This document shows positions 1 to 13,400 of a DNA stretch of 64,000 nt, one piece after another. The stretch spans positions 1 to 64,000 of the forward strand of contig NW_021940923.1 in NCBI RefSeq assembly GCF_004337985.1, written 5' to 3'. The notes under the pieces are model-generated. The model saw only the letters and a list, made by a program, of their open reading frames with translations, was not told the DNA's origin and did no database searches. Position numbers and translations under genes: made by a program. Position 1 is the first letter of the stretch, and every line of letters starts with the position of its first letter. This DNA comes from Pyricularia pennisetigena (Eukaryota; Ascomycota; Sordariomycetes; Magnaporthales; Pyriculariaceae).

Positions 1-50
1 AACCCTAACCCTAACCCTAACCCTAACCCTAACCCTAACCCTAACCCTAA
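1..50. repeat. Telomere repeat tract (chromosome end)
   Basis: Eight perfect AACCCT units plus AA, the C-rich strand of the TTAGGG telomere used by filamentous fungi and vertebrates. It starts at base 1 and stops at AAGCGG, so the chromosome end lies to the left. The tract is short for a native telomere, probably because of assembly truncation (inference). Confidence 0.97.
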
Positions 51-691
51 GCGGTGCATTCCTTTTATTAATATATATGGAATAATTCCCGGCGGTGGTT
101 GGTAAATAACGGTTTTTATCCAATTCCAATTTCCAAACGGATACAGTAAATAAATACGGCGAATACCGAACGCGTTTATACGGTCGCTTTAATGTAATAT
201 TTGGAATATTAACGGGAATTGCCTCACATATTATCGCCCTTTATTAAATTCCAAATTCGGGTAAAATTTATTAGTTAAATTGTTCGATTATTAATTGCTG
301 TGGCGCGCTCGTTTTATTCACTATTCGAACGTAAAAAACGGCGTCGTTTCGTAGACTATCGCGTTTTATTTATATTTAAATTTCGTTAACTGGGACAAAC
401 AATTTACGCCTCCTATCGGTCGCAATTATATCCTCGTTTTATTTACTGTTTAAATATCCCGGTTAAACCTCGTAATTACTCGCGTTTTATTCCATTTAAC
501 TGTTCGAATAATATCTTACAATATATATAAAACCGTTTATCGCCGTATTAATCGTTATATATTATCCTTTACTTTTTTTTTTTTATATATATTTAATATA
601 AATTACGAAACAATAACGCTTTCGCAGGTTTATATAAACTTTTTTCTATTTTATTTACAATATTTTCGAAATATCGATTTATTATATTAAT
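51..691. other. AT-rich mutated telomere-proximal DNA
   Basis: No gene or recognisable repeat is visible. The sequence is AT-rich with many TA and CG pairs and few CA pairs, like the rest of the first 14 kb. Confidence 0.6.
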
Positions 692-1460
692 TTATACATT
701 TCGAATTTCCGGGTTTTGCGATATCCGTTCCCCTATTTTTAACATACCACCCAAACGTTCCGTCATTTTTTCGGCTGAAATCCCAGCGGCGACCGCTGCC
801 CGAATACTATATTTCCCAACCAAACGCCAATTGGCGTTATTTAAAACCCGCGTACCCGAACCCATTAACGATGGCGAATACACGTTTTGGTTTAAATTCC
901 ACCCGTTTATCCCGCTATACGTGCGTTGCGCGACTAAAGGCGTTATATGCACCTACCCCCCCGGTACGGGACGTATATACCACGGATACATCGCCGCAAA
1001 AACGGGGTGCAAAAATGTAAATTTATGCATTTGTGCAATTTTATAATCGTTATATATTTAATATATATTTAACTTCGTTCAATTTCCGTGGAATTTACCA
1101 CGGACGTATTAAACGTACAAAACGCCTTGTTCGCCCGCGCTTCGTACCCGGTTTCTACTTTTACCGTCCGTGTAAAAATTTTAAACGACGCCGTTATATT
1201 GGCCGCGGCGACCACCGCCGAAAATACGACCGTGGCCGCACCAACCCCGAACAAACGAATATGGACAGGGTCGATTATTTACCGCCCCGCACCCAATTTT
1301 ATATTAATAATTAACCGTACTATCCCAAAAACCCCCGGGGTAACCGCTATTATTCCCCACCCGTTGGCCCAAATATTAGGACGTATCGTTACCGCCATAA
1401 AACGCGGTAATTTATTGCGGGATACGTTATTATTAATAAATATTTCGCCCGACGTCTAAT
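692..1460 (-). pseudogene. Unrecognised degenerate coding remnant
   Basis: An 86-codon minus-strand frame (692-952) and a hydrophobic, alanine- and valine-rich frame (1,069-1,254) lie close together but out of phase. GC is locally higher than in the flanks, which suggests former coding sequence. A plus-strand frame (1,088-1,459) is also open, so even the strand is uncertain. I recognise no family. Confidence 0.25.
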
Positions 1461-2144
1461 TTAAATCCAGGTTTCGTATGCTAACTTTTACAGGCCACCG
1501 TTATTAGTACCGACGCAATCGACTGGAATACGGAGGCGTTCGATTTTATATTTAACGCGGCTGCGTTATACCGCCGGACGTTCGACGGGAAAAGGTTTGG
1601 TACGGTCCTAAACCGCAATTAATATATTTTTCAATTTTTTAAATATTTAACCCTCCAATTGTTAACGGAAACGAGCGGGGGCTTCCTTATATGTCGGTTA
1701 AACCTGGTTATAAATATATTATACAAATCGGGATTACTGTATCAGTTTTATCGTCCGTTATACCGCCACCGGGGTAGGTGTTTTATATTATTTTTTTATT
1801 TTATTTTTGTTGTTAATTCCAATTTACTCGTCCAACTGCATACGAATTCGAATATTAACATTCGAATTAACATATTATATTTTTATTTGTAAATATAGTT
1901 ACAATAATTAAATTAAAACTATATATTAGGACTAACTAATTCGTGGTTTTTATTATTAAACCCTGTGCGCCGTGGACGTCAATTTTATACGATATTTGCA
2001 AAATCAAATATCGAATAACCCCGCACCCCCATAACCTTTGTACCATCCGATTATTCCTCGTAATACCAACGTATACCGGGAAAATCGAACCCGCATTTAC
2101 TAATCCTGGTAAAATCCGCCAACGGCGTTCGCAAATTCCCCTGC

Positions 2145-2669
2145 GACGTTAATCGAATCGTCCCAATCCATTAGCCTTCCCGGTTAATCCAACCTAATTT
2201 CCGGATATTGTTCGCGGAAATCGGCAATATCTTTTTGGAACCGGCGGTTGTTAAATATAAAACGGCGACGGGATGCGGTTGCGTTGTTAATAGCGAATTA
2301 AAATTGTTTAATATCGCTTATAATAATACTGTATTTTAAATCGTTATTATCGATTATATGGCGCAAACGCCTAATTTTAACCGAAAAATCGCCCCTTTGC
2401 CGTACGGCGTTACGAACCTTTTTGTCGGCGTTCTCGGCGGTTTGGCGCAAATTTATATCCTCGGTTTCGGCATTATATTCGAGCTAATACGTATCGCCGA
2501 TTCGTTCCCACACGGCCGCGTCGGTGATTTTCAGCTTTACAAACTGTTTAATAACTTTATCCACTTCCTTACGCAAAATTACCGCGCTATGTTCCAAATT
2601 ATACCATCTTCCTTCGACAATTACGACGTTACCCCGGCGGATATAGGAAATACTGGTACCGTTTCGCAA
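2145..2669 (-). pseudogene. Unrecognised coding remnant with RIP-type stops
   Basis: About 175 codons read in one minus-strand frame, broken only by one TAG and two TAA, each one transition away from CAG or CAA. The predicted protein is charged and mostly helical in character, with stretches such as ILRKEVDKVIKQFVKLKI and FQKDIADFREQYPEIRLD. No catalytic motif or known domain is recognised. The pattern of isolated glutamine-to-stop changes in an otherwise open frame argues for a genuine former gene inactivated by C-to-T mutation. Its true ends are not visible. Confidence 0.55.
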
Positions 2670-2859
2670 TTATATAGTTTCTAATGGATCCAAATAATAA
2701 ATTAGGACTATTAAATATAAATTTGGTCTCGATTTAACAACGGTACAATAATTAACGACGATTTTATACTTCGGGTTTTATTACCCGCTTTTGTAAAAAT
2801 TGTTCCAATGGTTTCGTTGGTCGACATGCTGCGTATTAATTAATAATTAAAATCGAAAT

Positions 2860-3010
2860 GTATTGTAAATCGAACCAATATTATAAAATCGGCGATCGCA
2901 GAGTTCGTATCGTGTCCAAATAATCGTACGTATTAACAATGGTGCAATACAATTTTAAAATTTGGGTTAATATTATAAAATCGGCGATCGCCGAATTTGG
3001 GGTGCGAATT
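2860..3010. repeat. Short repeated motif around GCGATCGC
   Basis: The string AATATTATAAAATCGGCGAT occurs twice here (near 2,877 and 2,973). Related forms occur near 5,440, 14,585, 16,970 and 35,500. It looks like a small dispersed repeat with a palindromic GCGATCGC core; function unknown. Confidence 0.45.
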
Positions 3011-3229
3011 AATACCAGGCGTAAAAAATTATCGGTTGGATTAATTTAAAATTAAAAGGAAATGGGAAGATAATAAATATTTATAATATTAAATTGTTAA
3101 TAAATAATATTTTTACCAAATATTTATCGATAAAGTCCGAAATAATACGGCGACGTATATAATTTAATAATATGTTCGGGTCGCGGATTTCGCAATATTA
3201 TCGACGCGGATATAACGGTGGTTAATAAG

Positions 3230-3440
3230 TACACGGGCGTGGTGGGTGGATCCGGTAATACCCGGTTTATAATCGAAAATTTGGAAATAGCGCCGGAAGG
3301 TAAGTGTACGGCGTGGTGGATGGACCTGGCGATACGCGGTTTATATATGCATATTTGGAAATAGCGCTAACAGGTGAAGGTAAAGCGTAGTAGATAAATT
3401 TGGCGATACCCGGTTTGTAAATTGGGGAATGGAAATAGCG
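3230..3440. repeat. Imperfect ~75-bp tandem repeat, three units
   Basis: Three successive units share GGCGTGGTGG(A/G)TGGA, then a GATACCCGGTTT-like stretch, then TTGGAAATAGCG. Unit lengths vary slightly and differences between units are mostly transitions. No coding potential is seen. Confidence 0.6.
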
Positions 3441-3989
3441 TTTTAGGAAATTTTCGACATATAATACCAGTACGCAATCGAATTTATATACGATTCGTCG
3501 ATTATATTAATACGTCCCGTACGGTTAATTAAAGCGTGAATTTCGAATGCATTTTTATAATTTTTTTGGTGGAAATTAAAAAACTAAACGTATACGAATT
3601 AATAATTGTTTTTACGGGTAAAAATTGCCTTTTTTACCTTTTTAACTCGGTTTAAAAATAAATATATGGCAGCACGAAAACATTTGGGGACAGTAAACTG
3701 GATACGCGAAATATAACGCTTGTTTTTTAATATCGAATTCGCCGATAATTTTAGGCTTATTATGCTTATATTTTGGTAAATATAGCCATTTCTTTAGTTC
3801 GCTTAATGTTTAAACAAATGTAAATTGCTGTTTAATGGCCAATATATATTGTATAAATTTGCAAATATTAGCAATTATGGTTATTCGGTTGGAAAATGGA
3901 GCGCGGCAGCCTGGGGATTATATATATATATTAACAACCGATAAACCGTTTTATTGTGGATCGTTTTTCGCGATATATTTACTAGCTTA

Positions 3990-4330
3990 TTTATATTAAA
4001 GTAAAATGGGCGAAATATATTTGCTGGTTTGTGTTAATATCGACGAAAAGTTGGTTACGAGGTAAAATAAATAAAAAATTGTGCGAAAAACTGGCATTTA
4101 ACCGACTGGGTTGGCCCTATTGGAATAAAATGGGCGAACCGAGGCTGTTAACTTGTATTAATGTCGACGAAAGGTTGGTTATAAGGCAGGAGGAAAAAAT
4201 ACCCTTATAAGGAAATAAAATTACAACCGATTAATTTGGCCCGTTTTGGAATAAAGTGGGCGGGGCTATAGCGGTTAACTTATATTAAAATCGGCGAAAG
4301 GGTTAATTATAAGGCACAAAAATAAAACCG
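3990..4330. repeat. Imperfect ~125-bp tandem repeat, three units
   Basis: Three units each carry AATAAARTGGGCG followed by a GTTAAYTTRTATTAA-like segment, ATCGRCGAAAGGTT and TATAAGGCA. The units begin near 4,003, 4,125 and 4,252. Non-coding by inspection. Confidence 0.55.
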
Positions 4331-4746
4331 GCCCATTAAAAATCGTATAAATAATATAAATAAAACCGATAATATTCCATTAAAAAACAAATGGGGGCGA
4401 GTAAAATAAATATGCAACGCTTCGTTATTTGGCCCCTATATAAGTGCGATAAAATATTAATATTAAATTATCCAAACGTTTTAATTTCCAATCGACGTAT
4501 AATTCCCTCGTTATACCGTTCCTTAACCCCACCTCCCCTAATTTAAATTAACGTCGACCGCCGTATCGTTCCTTTCCGGCCAATAAGATCGAATTACCAC
4601 CCGTTACGTAATACGCGGGCGTAATAAATCGTTCGGTCGTATCCAGGGCGGCGTGGCGGTTAGGTCGAATGTTCGAGCGGGGTAACTTCGCTGGTAATTT
4701 CCGGGTGGTTTTTATATATATGGATGGGCGACCCGTAGCTGTTTTA

Positions 4747-6900
4747 TTAAAAAGGCGGCGAAAATAAATAGTTCGCACCTACGGCGCGCCATATAAATCG
4801 AAATTCGTATTTAAATTTAATATTTTTCGAAACGATCCTAATACAAATTTTTATAACCCGATCCCTGCGGGCCTCGAACTCGAAAAACTCCCCCATTAGT
4901 TTCCGCTTTTCGGCCTCGTTTTGCGTTATAATATCGGTATACGATTTCTTAAGGATTTCCATAACTACCATTTGGGCCGATACGATTTTAAATTTATTAT
5001 TTACCTCACGGATAAAACCACGATATATGGGCTGGTACGCGACCAAAGCCTCGGCCGCACCTTTAAACGACTTAATCCGCCCCTTTTTATTGGTAATACC
5101 CACGCGGGTATCGTAAATATCGCGCCTAAACTGGTCGAACTATTTAATTTTTTCGGCGAAATAATGGACAAACTTGGCCCAATCGTTAACGTGTATAAAC
5201 GCGGAAATAAAATTTAACCTTTTAAAATAAACGATTTCGCCGTCGTTTATAGGCATTTGGTCGATTCGCGGGTAAACGCTGGGCTGGAAACGGTTAAATA
5301 AGTAACGGTTATCCCAATTGGAGGAACTGGCGGGACGTTCGATACCGGCGCCCTTTGCGGGGAAATCGATAATTTCACCTATCGCCATTTATATAAATGT
5401 CCAAATGGTCGTGGTAATTTAATAAACAATTGTTAATTTTATAAAATCGGCGATCGCCGTTTTTTTGTAAAATATATTAATTTTAGTCGAAAGGATAATT
5501 CGGACTGGCAATGCAAATATTATATTGGTGAAAAAAGGTGGAAAAGGACGAAATGTCGGCGAGGAATATATTATATATATAATACTTGGACGGTTGTAAT
5601 TATATAACAATTTTATCGATAAAAATAAATAAAATTTCGACGTCCTATAATTGTTTACACATATAATTATATTATACGTTTATCGTTTACAAGGTTTTTC
5701 GTCCTTAATTATATTAATCGCTGGCCGTACCGGTTATTACGTGGCCCTGGGCGTTTATCGGATATTTCCCACGGCCGAAACGATTACAAAATTATCCCGA
5801 AAATACGCAATTAACCGGTTAAACGCTGGTACGGTATACGATATTTACGTTAACATATATATTGGGCGACGCGGGGTTTTATTTCAAAATTACGTTTATC
5901 GTATATACGATAGTAGCTATATACGCCTCCACCATACCGCAAAACCAACCGAACCACGTTTCCACCATCCCTCCAACCAAAATAATCCCATTTATATATT
6001 CCAACCAGGTTAAATAAGCCCCAAAACCGGGTATACGCGGGTAATATACGTCGCGCCCATATGGGCTAAAATTATCGGCAAAGGTTAAAACGGGTGCGAT
6101 AATATCGTTTCGTTAAATAAAACTGGTTTCGTTTCCTTCGCGTTTTACACGCTTAATAATCGGGCGTTTTTTATACCGCTGGTTAAAGCCCTCGCCATCG
6201 TAACCCCAACGGTTACTATATCCGGGCCACTCGTTATTACCGGAATCGTCGCTATCCACGCGGCGATTTAAAAACTACTACTCCGGTACACCGTTATCGT
6301 TAAACAATTTCTGGTACGGTTCGGTGCGCCTACCCAATTGGACCTGGAACGATTCCATTCGCGATAAAGCCTATTCGAACTCGACGTCGGTTTGTTGCGC
6401 GTTCGTTTTTAAAATATCGATTTGGCGCTTTAATCCCTTATATTTAACGTCGAAAATATCGTATTTGGTTTTTATTTTGCGGACCGTAACCTGGTAACGG
6501 ATATCGTGGCCGTCGGTAAAATTCTTTTGGGCTTCCGCGGCGGTAAACTTGGCCTGGAATCGATAGTTCGTATCTTTAAAATAGGTTACCTCGGCGGTAG
6601 CGTCGAGGAATTGCTTTTTTAAACTATTTAACTGGTCCTAAATAAAACCCAACGAATCGACGTACATAACCAATTTATCGTTTTTAACAAAATATTCGAA
6701 CGAGGTTTTATCGTCGATGGCGAAAATGGCAGTAACGCCTTTTCCATCGTTAGCTTTTACGACGTCGTCCTAACCGTATATATTAATAAATGAATCGCTA
6801 CGCCCGCAAATGGTAAAATCTATATCGTACCCTGGGGCGACGCGATCGGTGCGGTTTACCGTAAATACGGTAAATATGCTGTCCGTTGGTTATTATAGGC
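4747..6900 (-). pseudogene. Degenerate gene with coiled-coil region, family unknown
   Basis: Minus-strand frames at 5,140-5,388 and 4,747-5,103 are in the same phase, separated by a single stop. Further upstream, about 6,290-6,720 gives a lysine- and glutamate-rich helical stretch (for example KIKTKYDIFDVKYKGLKRQI) interrupted by TAG codons one transition from CAG. The product would have been a long coiled-coil protein with a more globular C-terminal part. It reminds me loosely of fungal gag-like proteins, but I see no zinc knuckle or protease, so I do not assign it. Stops are RIP-compatible. Ends are uncertain, and 4,548-4,778 may be a frame-shifted continuation. Confidence 0.4.
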
Positions 6901-7404
6901 GTCGTTGGGATAAATGTATTTTTTGGTTATTTTGTTAATTTTACGAAAACCCGGATCGCCGATGGATTTTATTATTTTTAGTATTTATTTGGATTAATTT
7001 GTTATAAAAATGGTATCGGGTGGTTTGGTTTAGGATAAAAAACGGGTTGGAAAATTCGCAAATTATATATCCTGTTAATTATAAATTTATCGATAAAATG
7101 CTATAAAATATAACAATAAAAATATATGCTATAAATCGGGGTCGTGCTGTTCGATAATATAATTTATACTTCCGCCCGTTTGGCATAATATACGAATAAC
7201 GATCCGGATTTATATATTATACGTGGGCCAATACGTTATAGGGCCGCGTTACCCCGTTCGATGCTCGCTGGCGTCGGTTTTTCACATTTTAACCGGCGCG
7301 GGAAATGGTTTATATGGATAAATTTTTATTCGACCCATTATCCCTAAACGGGTTCCCTAATATATACAATATTCGTATATATATATATCGCCAATATAAT
7401 AGGG

Positions 7405-10400
7405 TTTTATTCGTCTGTTTTACGACGTTTATTCGTCGTCCTCCTCCTCGTGCTCCTTATTTTCCTTTTCGTCGTTTTTAACTTCCTGCTCCTCCTTTTC
7501 CTCCTTATTTTCCTCCTTTTTATTTTTTTCCTTATATTCCTCCTCCTTTTTACCTTTTTCCTCGTCCTTTTCCCCATTTTATCCTTTATCCTCCTCCTCT
7601 TTATTTTGCTATTCCTTTTTATTTTATTACTTTTTTTTATTTTATTATTTTTTTTCGTCAAACTGCTCGTTTAATGCGGTAATAAATTTTTTGCTAAATG
7701 CTTTTTTATTTATATTAGGGAGGGTTTTACCGCCCGTAGCGGGTATAATAGGGCCTGGAAATATTTTACCCGACGTAATGGGGCGTATAATTGGGGTTAA
7801 CGGAATTATTATTTCGGCCGCGGTAGCGGTTATTACCGCTTTTTTAACTTTTTTATTACGACGACGGGTCGCGGCCGCTTTTTAACCGCGCGTTAAAATT
7901 GGGGTGGTTGGGATAACGATTATCGCGTCGGCGACCTGGGGAAACGATTTATTCGAAGCGGCCTGGGCTATTACCGTTTTTTTAACCTTTTTATTACGAC
8001 GGCGGGTGGCGGCCGATTTTTATGCGCGGGTAAACGTCGGGGTAATTGCGGGGGTAACGGGCTATTTAACGGGCGAATTAATCGTAATACGTTAACGTTT
8101 AAACCGGGGGGTTTGTTCGTCGTTTAATTCGTCCTGCTCCGGGGCCTTACGTTTAAAAATTGCGGCCGTTTCGTCGTTTAAAGGTGGCGCGTTAGGTATT
8201 TCGACGTCGGGGGTAAATACGTCCTGGTTATCCTAATATTAGGGGTGCTCGTTTAATTCGTAAATATTGTTATTTCCGAAAAATACCTTATTAAAATCGG
8301 TAATATTATCGCGAATAAAAAGGGGTTATAATGTTGGAATAGGGGTGGATTCGACCGGTCGTTCGTATTATTTATTAAGGCCGGGGTCGCCCGCGACCTC
8401 GGGTTCGTCGCTATAATGGGGTAACGCGTTAAACTGGGACGAAACGTTTTGCAAATCGGGGACGACTATTATCGCGTCGTAATTACGCACGGTAACGCGC
8501 GCCGTATTAGCCGTCGGCCGGGTAAAATTGTTAATAATAACGCGGCGGTTAAATATAAATTGCGGGGCGGGGGTGGTTAATAGGTTAACGTCGCCGTCGC
8601 GTAGGGCGGGGGGGAAATTTACGGTAATAGGTATAACGTTTTTAAGGCGGTTGGGGAATTCGGTCCTTCGGGGTAAAAAACGGGTATATAATAAGGGGTC
8701 GTTATAATATTTATATTCGTAGGCCTGCGAAATTATATCGGCCAATTGGTTTATAATAAAATTGGTTATTTCGGGTGGGACCGGCGCTTCGCGGCGGGCG
8801 GGGCGCGGCCTGGGGGTGGGAAAATCCGTTACGTTAAACAAAATCTTAAAATAATTTATCGCTTTTACCTGCGGCGTTTTATCGTATACCTCGATACGGT
8901 TTATATAACCGAGGATGGCGCGGTTAATAGGGATAGGGGTTTGGCGTTCGTTAAAACGGGGGTTAATTTTAACCCTATCGAAATATTCCACGTAGTATTT
9001 GCTTACCTGGGCGGGGTAAAAAACGTCGACGATACGGGTTAATTCCAACCGTTGGTCGGCGTCGACGGGGTCCAGGCCTTTATTAAAACGGGCGGTTATT
9101 TCGACGAATATTATAATTTTAATTGGCGTATCGATATTACCGAAATAATCGTTACCGACGAACCTCCTCCGTTTAATTAAATAAACGAATAATAATACGC
9201 GCGGGCGCATATTTTAATAATTTATAAATTCGACGAATTTATCGCCGTTTTTAATACCGCGGCGTGCGTAGCGGTAATTATATACCAGCGACGCGACGTC
9301 GGTATAAAACCTCCCGATTTTGCGCCGCTTTTTATCCGTATATTGTTCGACGCAAACGGGGGGGAATAATACCCACGAATAATGGTTAAAAAACATACCG
9401 AAAATAACGCGAATATATTCGTAACCTAAGGTCCCGTTAATCGCGGCGGATTGCATAATTTCGTCGTTAAATGCCTGCACCTCGGGTAGGCGACCTTTTC
9501 CCTACCATTGGGCGTACTATTTTTCGAACCGTCGCTTTTTTACATATTGCGTATATACGTCGTCCAATCGTATAACCTCCCAATAAACCGTTTTCGTTTA
9601 TCCCGTACGATAAAACCTACCTGCAAATTGCAACGTATTGGAATAATTCCAACCCTCCTAAAATTATATATTATAATTGCACTGCAGGTAAAAATTAATA
9701 CCGCTCGACGCGACCGCTATAAAGGTAAAAAATACGTTAATTTCGGTGCTTTTTTTATTAAACATTTCTCCCGCGCGGACGCGGTCGCCGTTATAAATAA
9801 ACGATAAAACGTTGTAAACGCGTATACCGCATTCGAATAAAACAAAGTTTATAAACCTGTATATTTCGTTAATATATATATCGCAGCACGCATATCGCGA
9901 ATTCGTTAATCGCCGATTATATGCTTGCGGTCGCGGTAATGGTAAAATTAAAAAAGGGGCGGGTGCATTCACATTTGGGCGTAAAAATTATCGATTATTA
10001 ACAAAACGCGCTCCTGCAATATAAAAAAATAAACGATTCGGCGCACGGCGTAAATTATAATAGGCGATTTACCTACGGCCCACAGCGCCATTTGCGCGCG
10101 GTCCGTATAAAAAGTTAAATAAATATTTTCCGCCATTTTAAACAAATAATTAAATCCGCCGTCGGCGGGGTTTAACGTCGTTATATTTTTAACATAATTT
10201 TATCCGAATTTGGGATCCAAATAACCCTGGTTCCGTAATATTTGGCGTTTAAATATTACCATTTCGCCGGGGTTTAGCGACGCGCGGGTGGATACGGATC
10301 CGGCGTCCAGCAGGTTAACTCCTAATATAACTATTAGGGGATCGCGCGTACCGCATTCGGGGTCGAATATAATATAAAATATACGGGCGTCGAATACCAT

Positions 10401-13400
10401 TAATATAGCGATACGGTGGGTTCCTATATTTAATCCGTCTTCGTCCATTATACGTCCGAAACCGAATAATTTTTTGGTTTTTTTTACGCGGGTAAAATTA
10501 CCCTATTCCGCGGCAAAATCCTATCCATCGCCTGCGTCCGCCTGGGCGGGGGGGTTACTGCTTTAAAAATCGGCGCGGGGGGCGCCGTTTTTTTTAAAAT
10601 TTTTGGATACGCCCATAATACGGCGGTGGTGGCGGTTAAAAAAAAAATCCGATACGACGACGAATTTGCGGTGGTTTTTGGAATAGGGGCGGTATTTAAC
10701 GGTAACGGTTATAATGTAAAAAAGGGGGATTTCCGCGCCGGGGTATACGACGTTACCGCTATTAAATTTAAAAAGGGTTTAAAAATAGCGGCGGTTAATA
10801 AAAAGCTTGCAAATTTCGGAATATACGAAATTGGTTTCCCTTTCCCTATTATTAACTATTTTAGCCACGATTCCGGGTGCGAATATATAAAACGGTTAAT
10901 CGCCGTTTCGGGCCTCGTAATAACGTTTAACTTTAAACAGTTTAAAATCGTTAAAATTTATTTTAAAATCCCATATCCTGCCCAGGAGCATGGGGTCGTC
11001 GTTTTTACCTCCCGATATATTTATCGATTGCGCGGGGGCGGGCGGGGCGACGTAAAAAGGGTCGTACGTGTCGTTAAACACCAGCGACGGTTCGCCATCG
11101 AAAATATTAGCGAAAAAAATACCGCTATAATATACCAGCAAATCCACCAATCCCCGCATATTTTTACGCGAATTAAACGCGGATATCGCCGATACTAATA
11201 TTATACCGGACGTTTATATACGGGGGAATTTGCTCGCGAAAATCCAAAACGTGGCACATTTATTACGGAGGGTTTATATTTCGTCGAACACGAATATACC
11301 GAATTATATACCCACGCCCGGGTCCATTAAATTATTATTAAAAAAATATTCGGAGCGGGTCGAAACCGGATATTTATTTTAGGAATTTTTGGGTCCAATA
11401 GGTGCGTTTTTACTTTATTTAAACGGTTTTTAACCGTTTACTTCCGCATTTTCGTTTTTCTCGTTGGGGTCGGTCGCCTGGTTTATTTCCTGTACGGTTT
11501 TAACGGTCCGCCGTATGGGACCGCCCTCGTCGTCGTCGGTATCGCTGGCGTTATCGTTTAATTCGTCGTTGGAATTATTATTTAAATTATCGGCGGCGTG
11601 GTTTGTTACCCTTTTGCGAAAATCGATATATACGGCCACGTCGGCGGGTTCGTTTTCCTCGTCCAAACGCCGGACGCGTTTTCGTTTCTGCTGTATTGCC
11701 ATATTTCCATATAATTCGTTGTAAACGCCAAACGTGGCGCGGGTTAAAATAACCTTATTTTTTCGGCGCAAATTGCGCGATTTGCGCGCATTTAACGACA
11801 CCACGGAACCGTCCTCGTATTTATATTGCACGGCGTAATTAAGCAGCTATTGTTAATAGGTCGAATATATGGTAAATAATATTTGTCGGGCCGTCGAAGG
11901 GAGTCGTTTTTTTACCATTATACGTTTAACCCATTGTTTAATACCCGTTTTGGTTAAAATCGTTATTTTTATAACCGGATTATACGTTTAATCGGAAATG
12001 CTATAATATATAACGGGTTTTAGCAAACCGGGGAAGAACTTGTGGGCCGTCTCGAATGCGTCTATAATAAAATAATTCGGTACCACGATTATACTGGGGT
12101 AAAAAATTATAAATTTGTCCGTTTTATACATTTTTTCCAATTTATTAACCATAACCGCGATTATCGCCTGGTACTCGACGGTTTTACCAAATCCGTAGCC
12201 GAATGCATTAATACCGCCGCGAATCGGGGAAATTATTATATTTAATATAATCGAAACGTTTGTACCGTTTACCACGTTAATATAATTATTTTTTAGGGTT
12301 AAACGCACGTTACGAAATCCCAGGTCGCCGATTTATATAAGGCCGGCGTCGCCGATTTCGCAATATATTTCGGTTGGATGGGAAAAAAAGGTAATGGGGT
12401 AATATTTACCATAAATTTGGTATGGTTTAAACCGCACCGATTTGGTCACTTTAATACCGTCGTTTACCATTTCGCCGGTTTCGACAAATATATTTTATTG
12501 GTTAAAATTGAAATTTTCGTCGGCGGGGTTAAATCCGAACCACCGTATCGCGTCGGTGGGATCCGTATTCCGAAGGGGGGTGGCGTAAATAAAATAATTG
12601 CTAGCGAACGAAACCTTATTAAATTTAATAATTTGGTCGACGGCGTCGGCTTTTATAAAAATATTGTCGGCCGCCATATTATCCTTTACCAATTTTTATA
12701 TAAAATCGCCTTGCGCGTTAATAAAATTGTCGAACTCGTCCTTTGGCACGGTAGTTAAAAACGCGCGGGTTTTTGCGTTACCGAACTCCGTTGGTTTGGG
12801 ATCCGGAAATTGGTTTTAAATATTACCGACAAATAACGCGAACGTATCGGCGTCCATTTATTTTTTAAACTTTATTTCGCTTTTGGATCCTTTTACAACC
12901 CTGCTACCGGCTATTATATTAAAAGCGACGTCGACTAGGTAAACCTATCGTTTTAAAAACCGTTCGTACATATTTGCGCTATCGCCGGGGTTTTCGCCGG
13001 TAACGAATCGAAATTTATTTAAAATATTCGTTAGGTTTTTTGGATTTATAATCCGGTGCGCGGTTATTTCCTCGAATTTGCGGTTAAACGATAAAAACCG
13101 GCGCGCGTCGTCGTTATCCAATTGGGTCTTTTTAGCGACGCGGCCGAAAATGGCCTCGATGGCCTCGAATATATAAACGAAATTTTCGCGGGGGGGGGAT
13201 ATTACCGATAACCAATTTAAACCTACCGGCCAGGAAATTAACGACGATACAAATCGCCATAATTTATTAATAAAGGGTAAAACCGAGGATTGGGTCGCCA
13301 GTGTTCGTATTATTAAATTCGCTTTTATCGCCCTGTTTGTGGAAAAAAAATGGGTAATCCGCTGGGTTGTTTTTGCGGATGGTGTAGCTTTTGCGTATAT
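7405..13400 (-). pseudogene. SNF2-type helicase pseudogene
   Basis: Minus-strand frames at 12,495-12,692, 11,988-12,308, 11,430-11,831, 10,896-11,159 and 10,200-10,448 share one phase. Those at 9,664-9,972, 9,214-9,480 and 8,368-9,210 share another, so a frame change (indel or intron) lies between 10,200 and 9,972. Motif I is visible as GFGKTVE (12,174-12,197), followed by IIVVP (motif Ia region) and AHKFFPGLLKPVIYY, the usual order in SNF2/Rad5-like ATPases. A degraded motif V/VI region (SSGINF, then RRVG) lies near 9,560-9,700, followed by the typical downstream YIRVIFGMFFNHYSWV and IGRFYTDVASLVYNY. An acidic low-complexity insert is at 11,430-11,560. The C-terminal tail (7,690-8,330) repeats TRRRNKKVKK twice, probably a nuclear signal. 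Numerous TAA/TAG stops show it is dead. Family assignment is good; N-terminus is uncertain. Confidence 0.75.
7420..7680. repeat. Polypyrimidine low-complexity tract
   Basis: About 260 bases of almost pure C/T on the plus strand. Read on the minus strand it gives a lysine-, arginine- and glutamate-rich tail that could be the extreme C-terminus of the SNF2 pseudogene. Read on the plus strand it gives a meaningless leucine/phenylalanine frame. Confidence 0.75.

Noticed and set aside
7450..7674. 74-codon Leu/Phe-rich plus-strand frame resembling a membrane peptide
   Set aside because: Artefact of a polypyrimidine tract; the minus-strand reading continues the SNF2 pseudogene tail.
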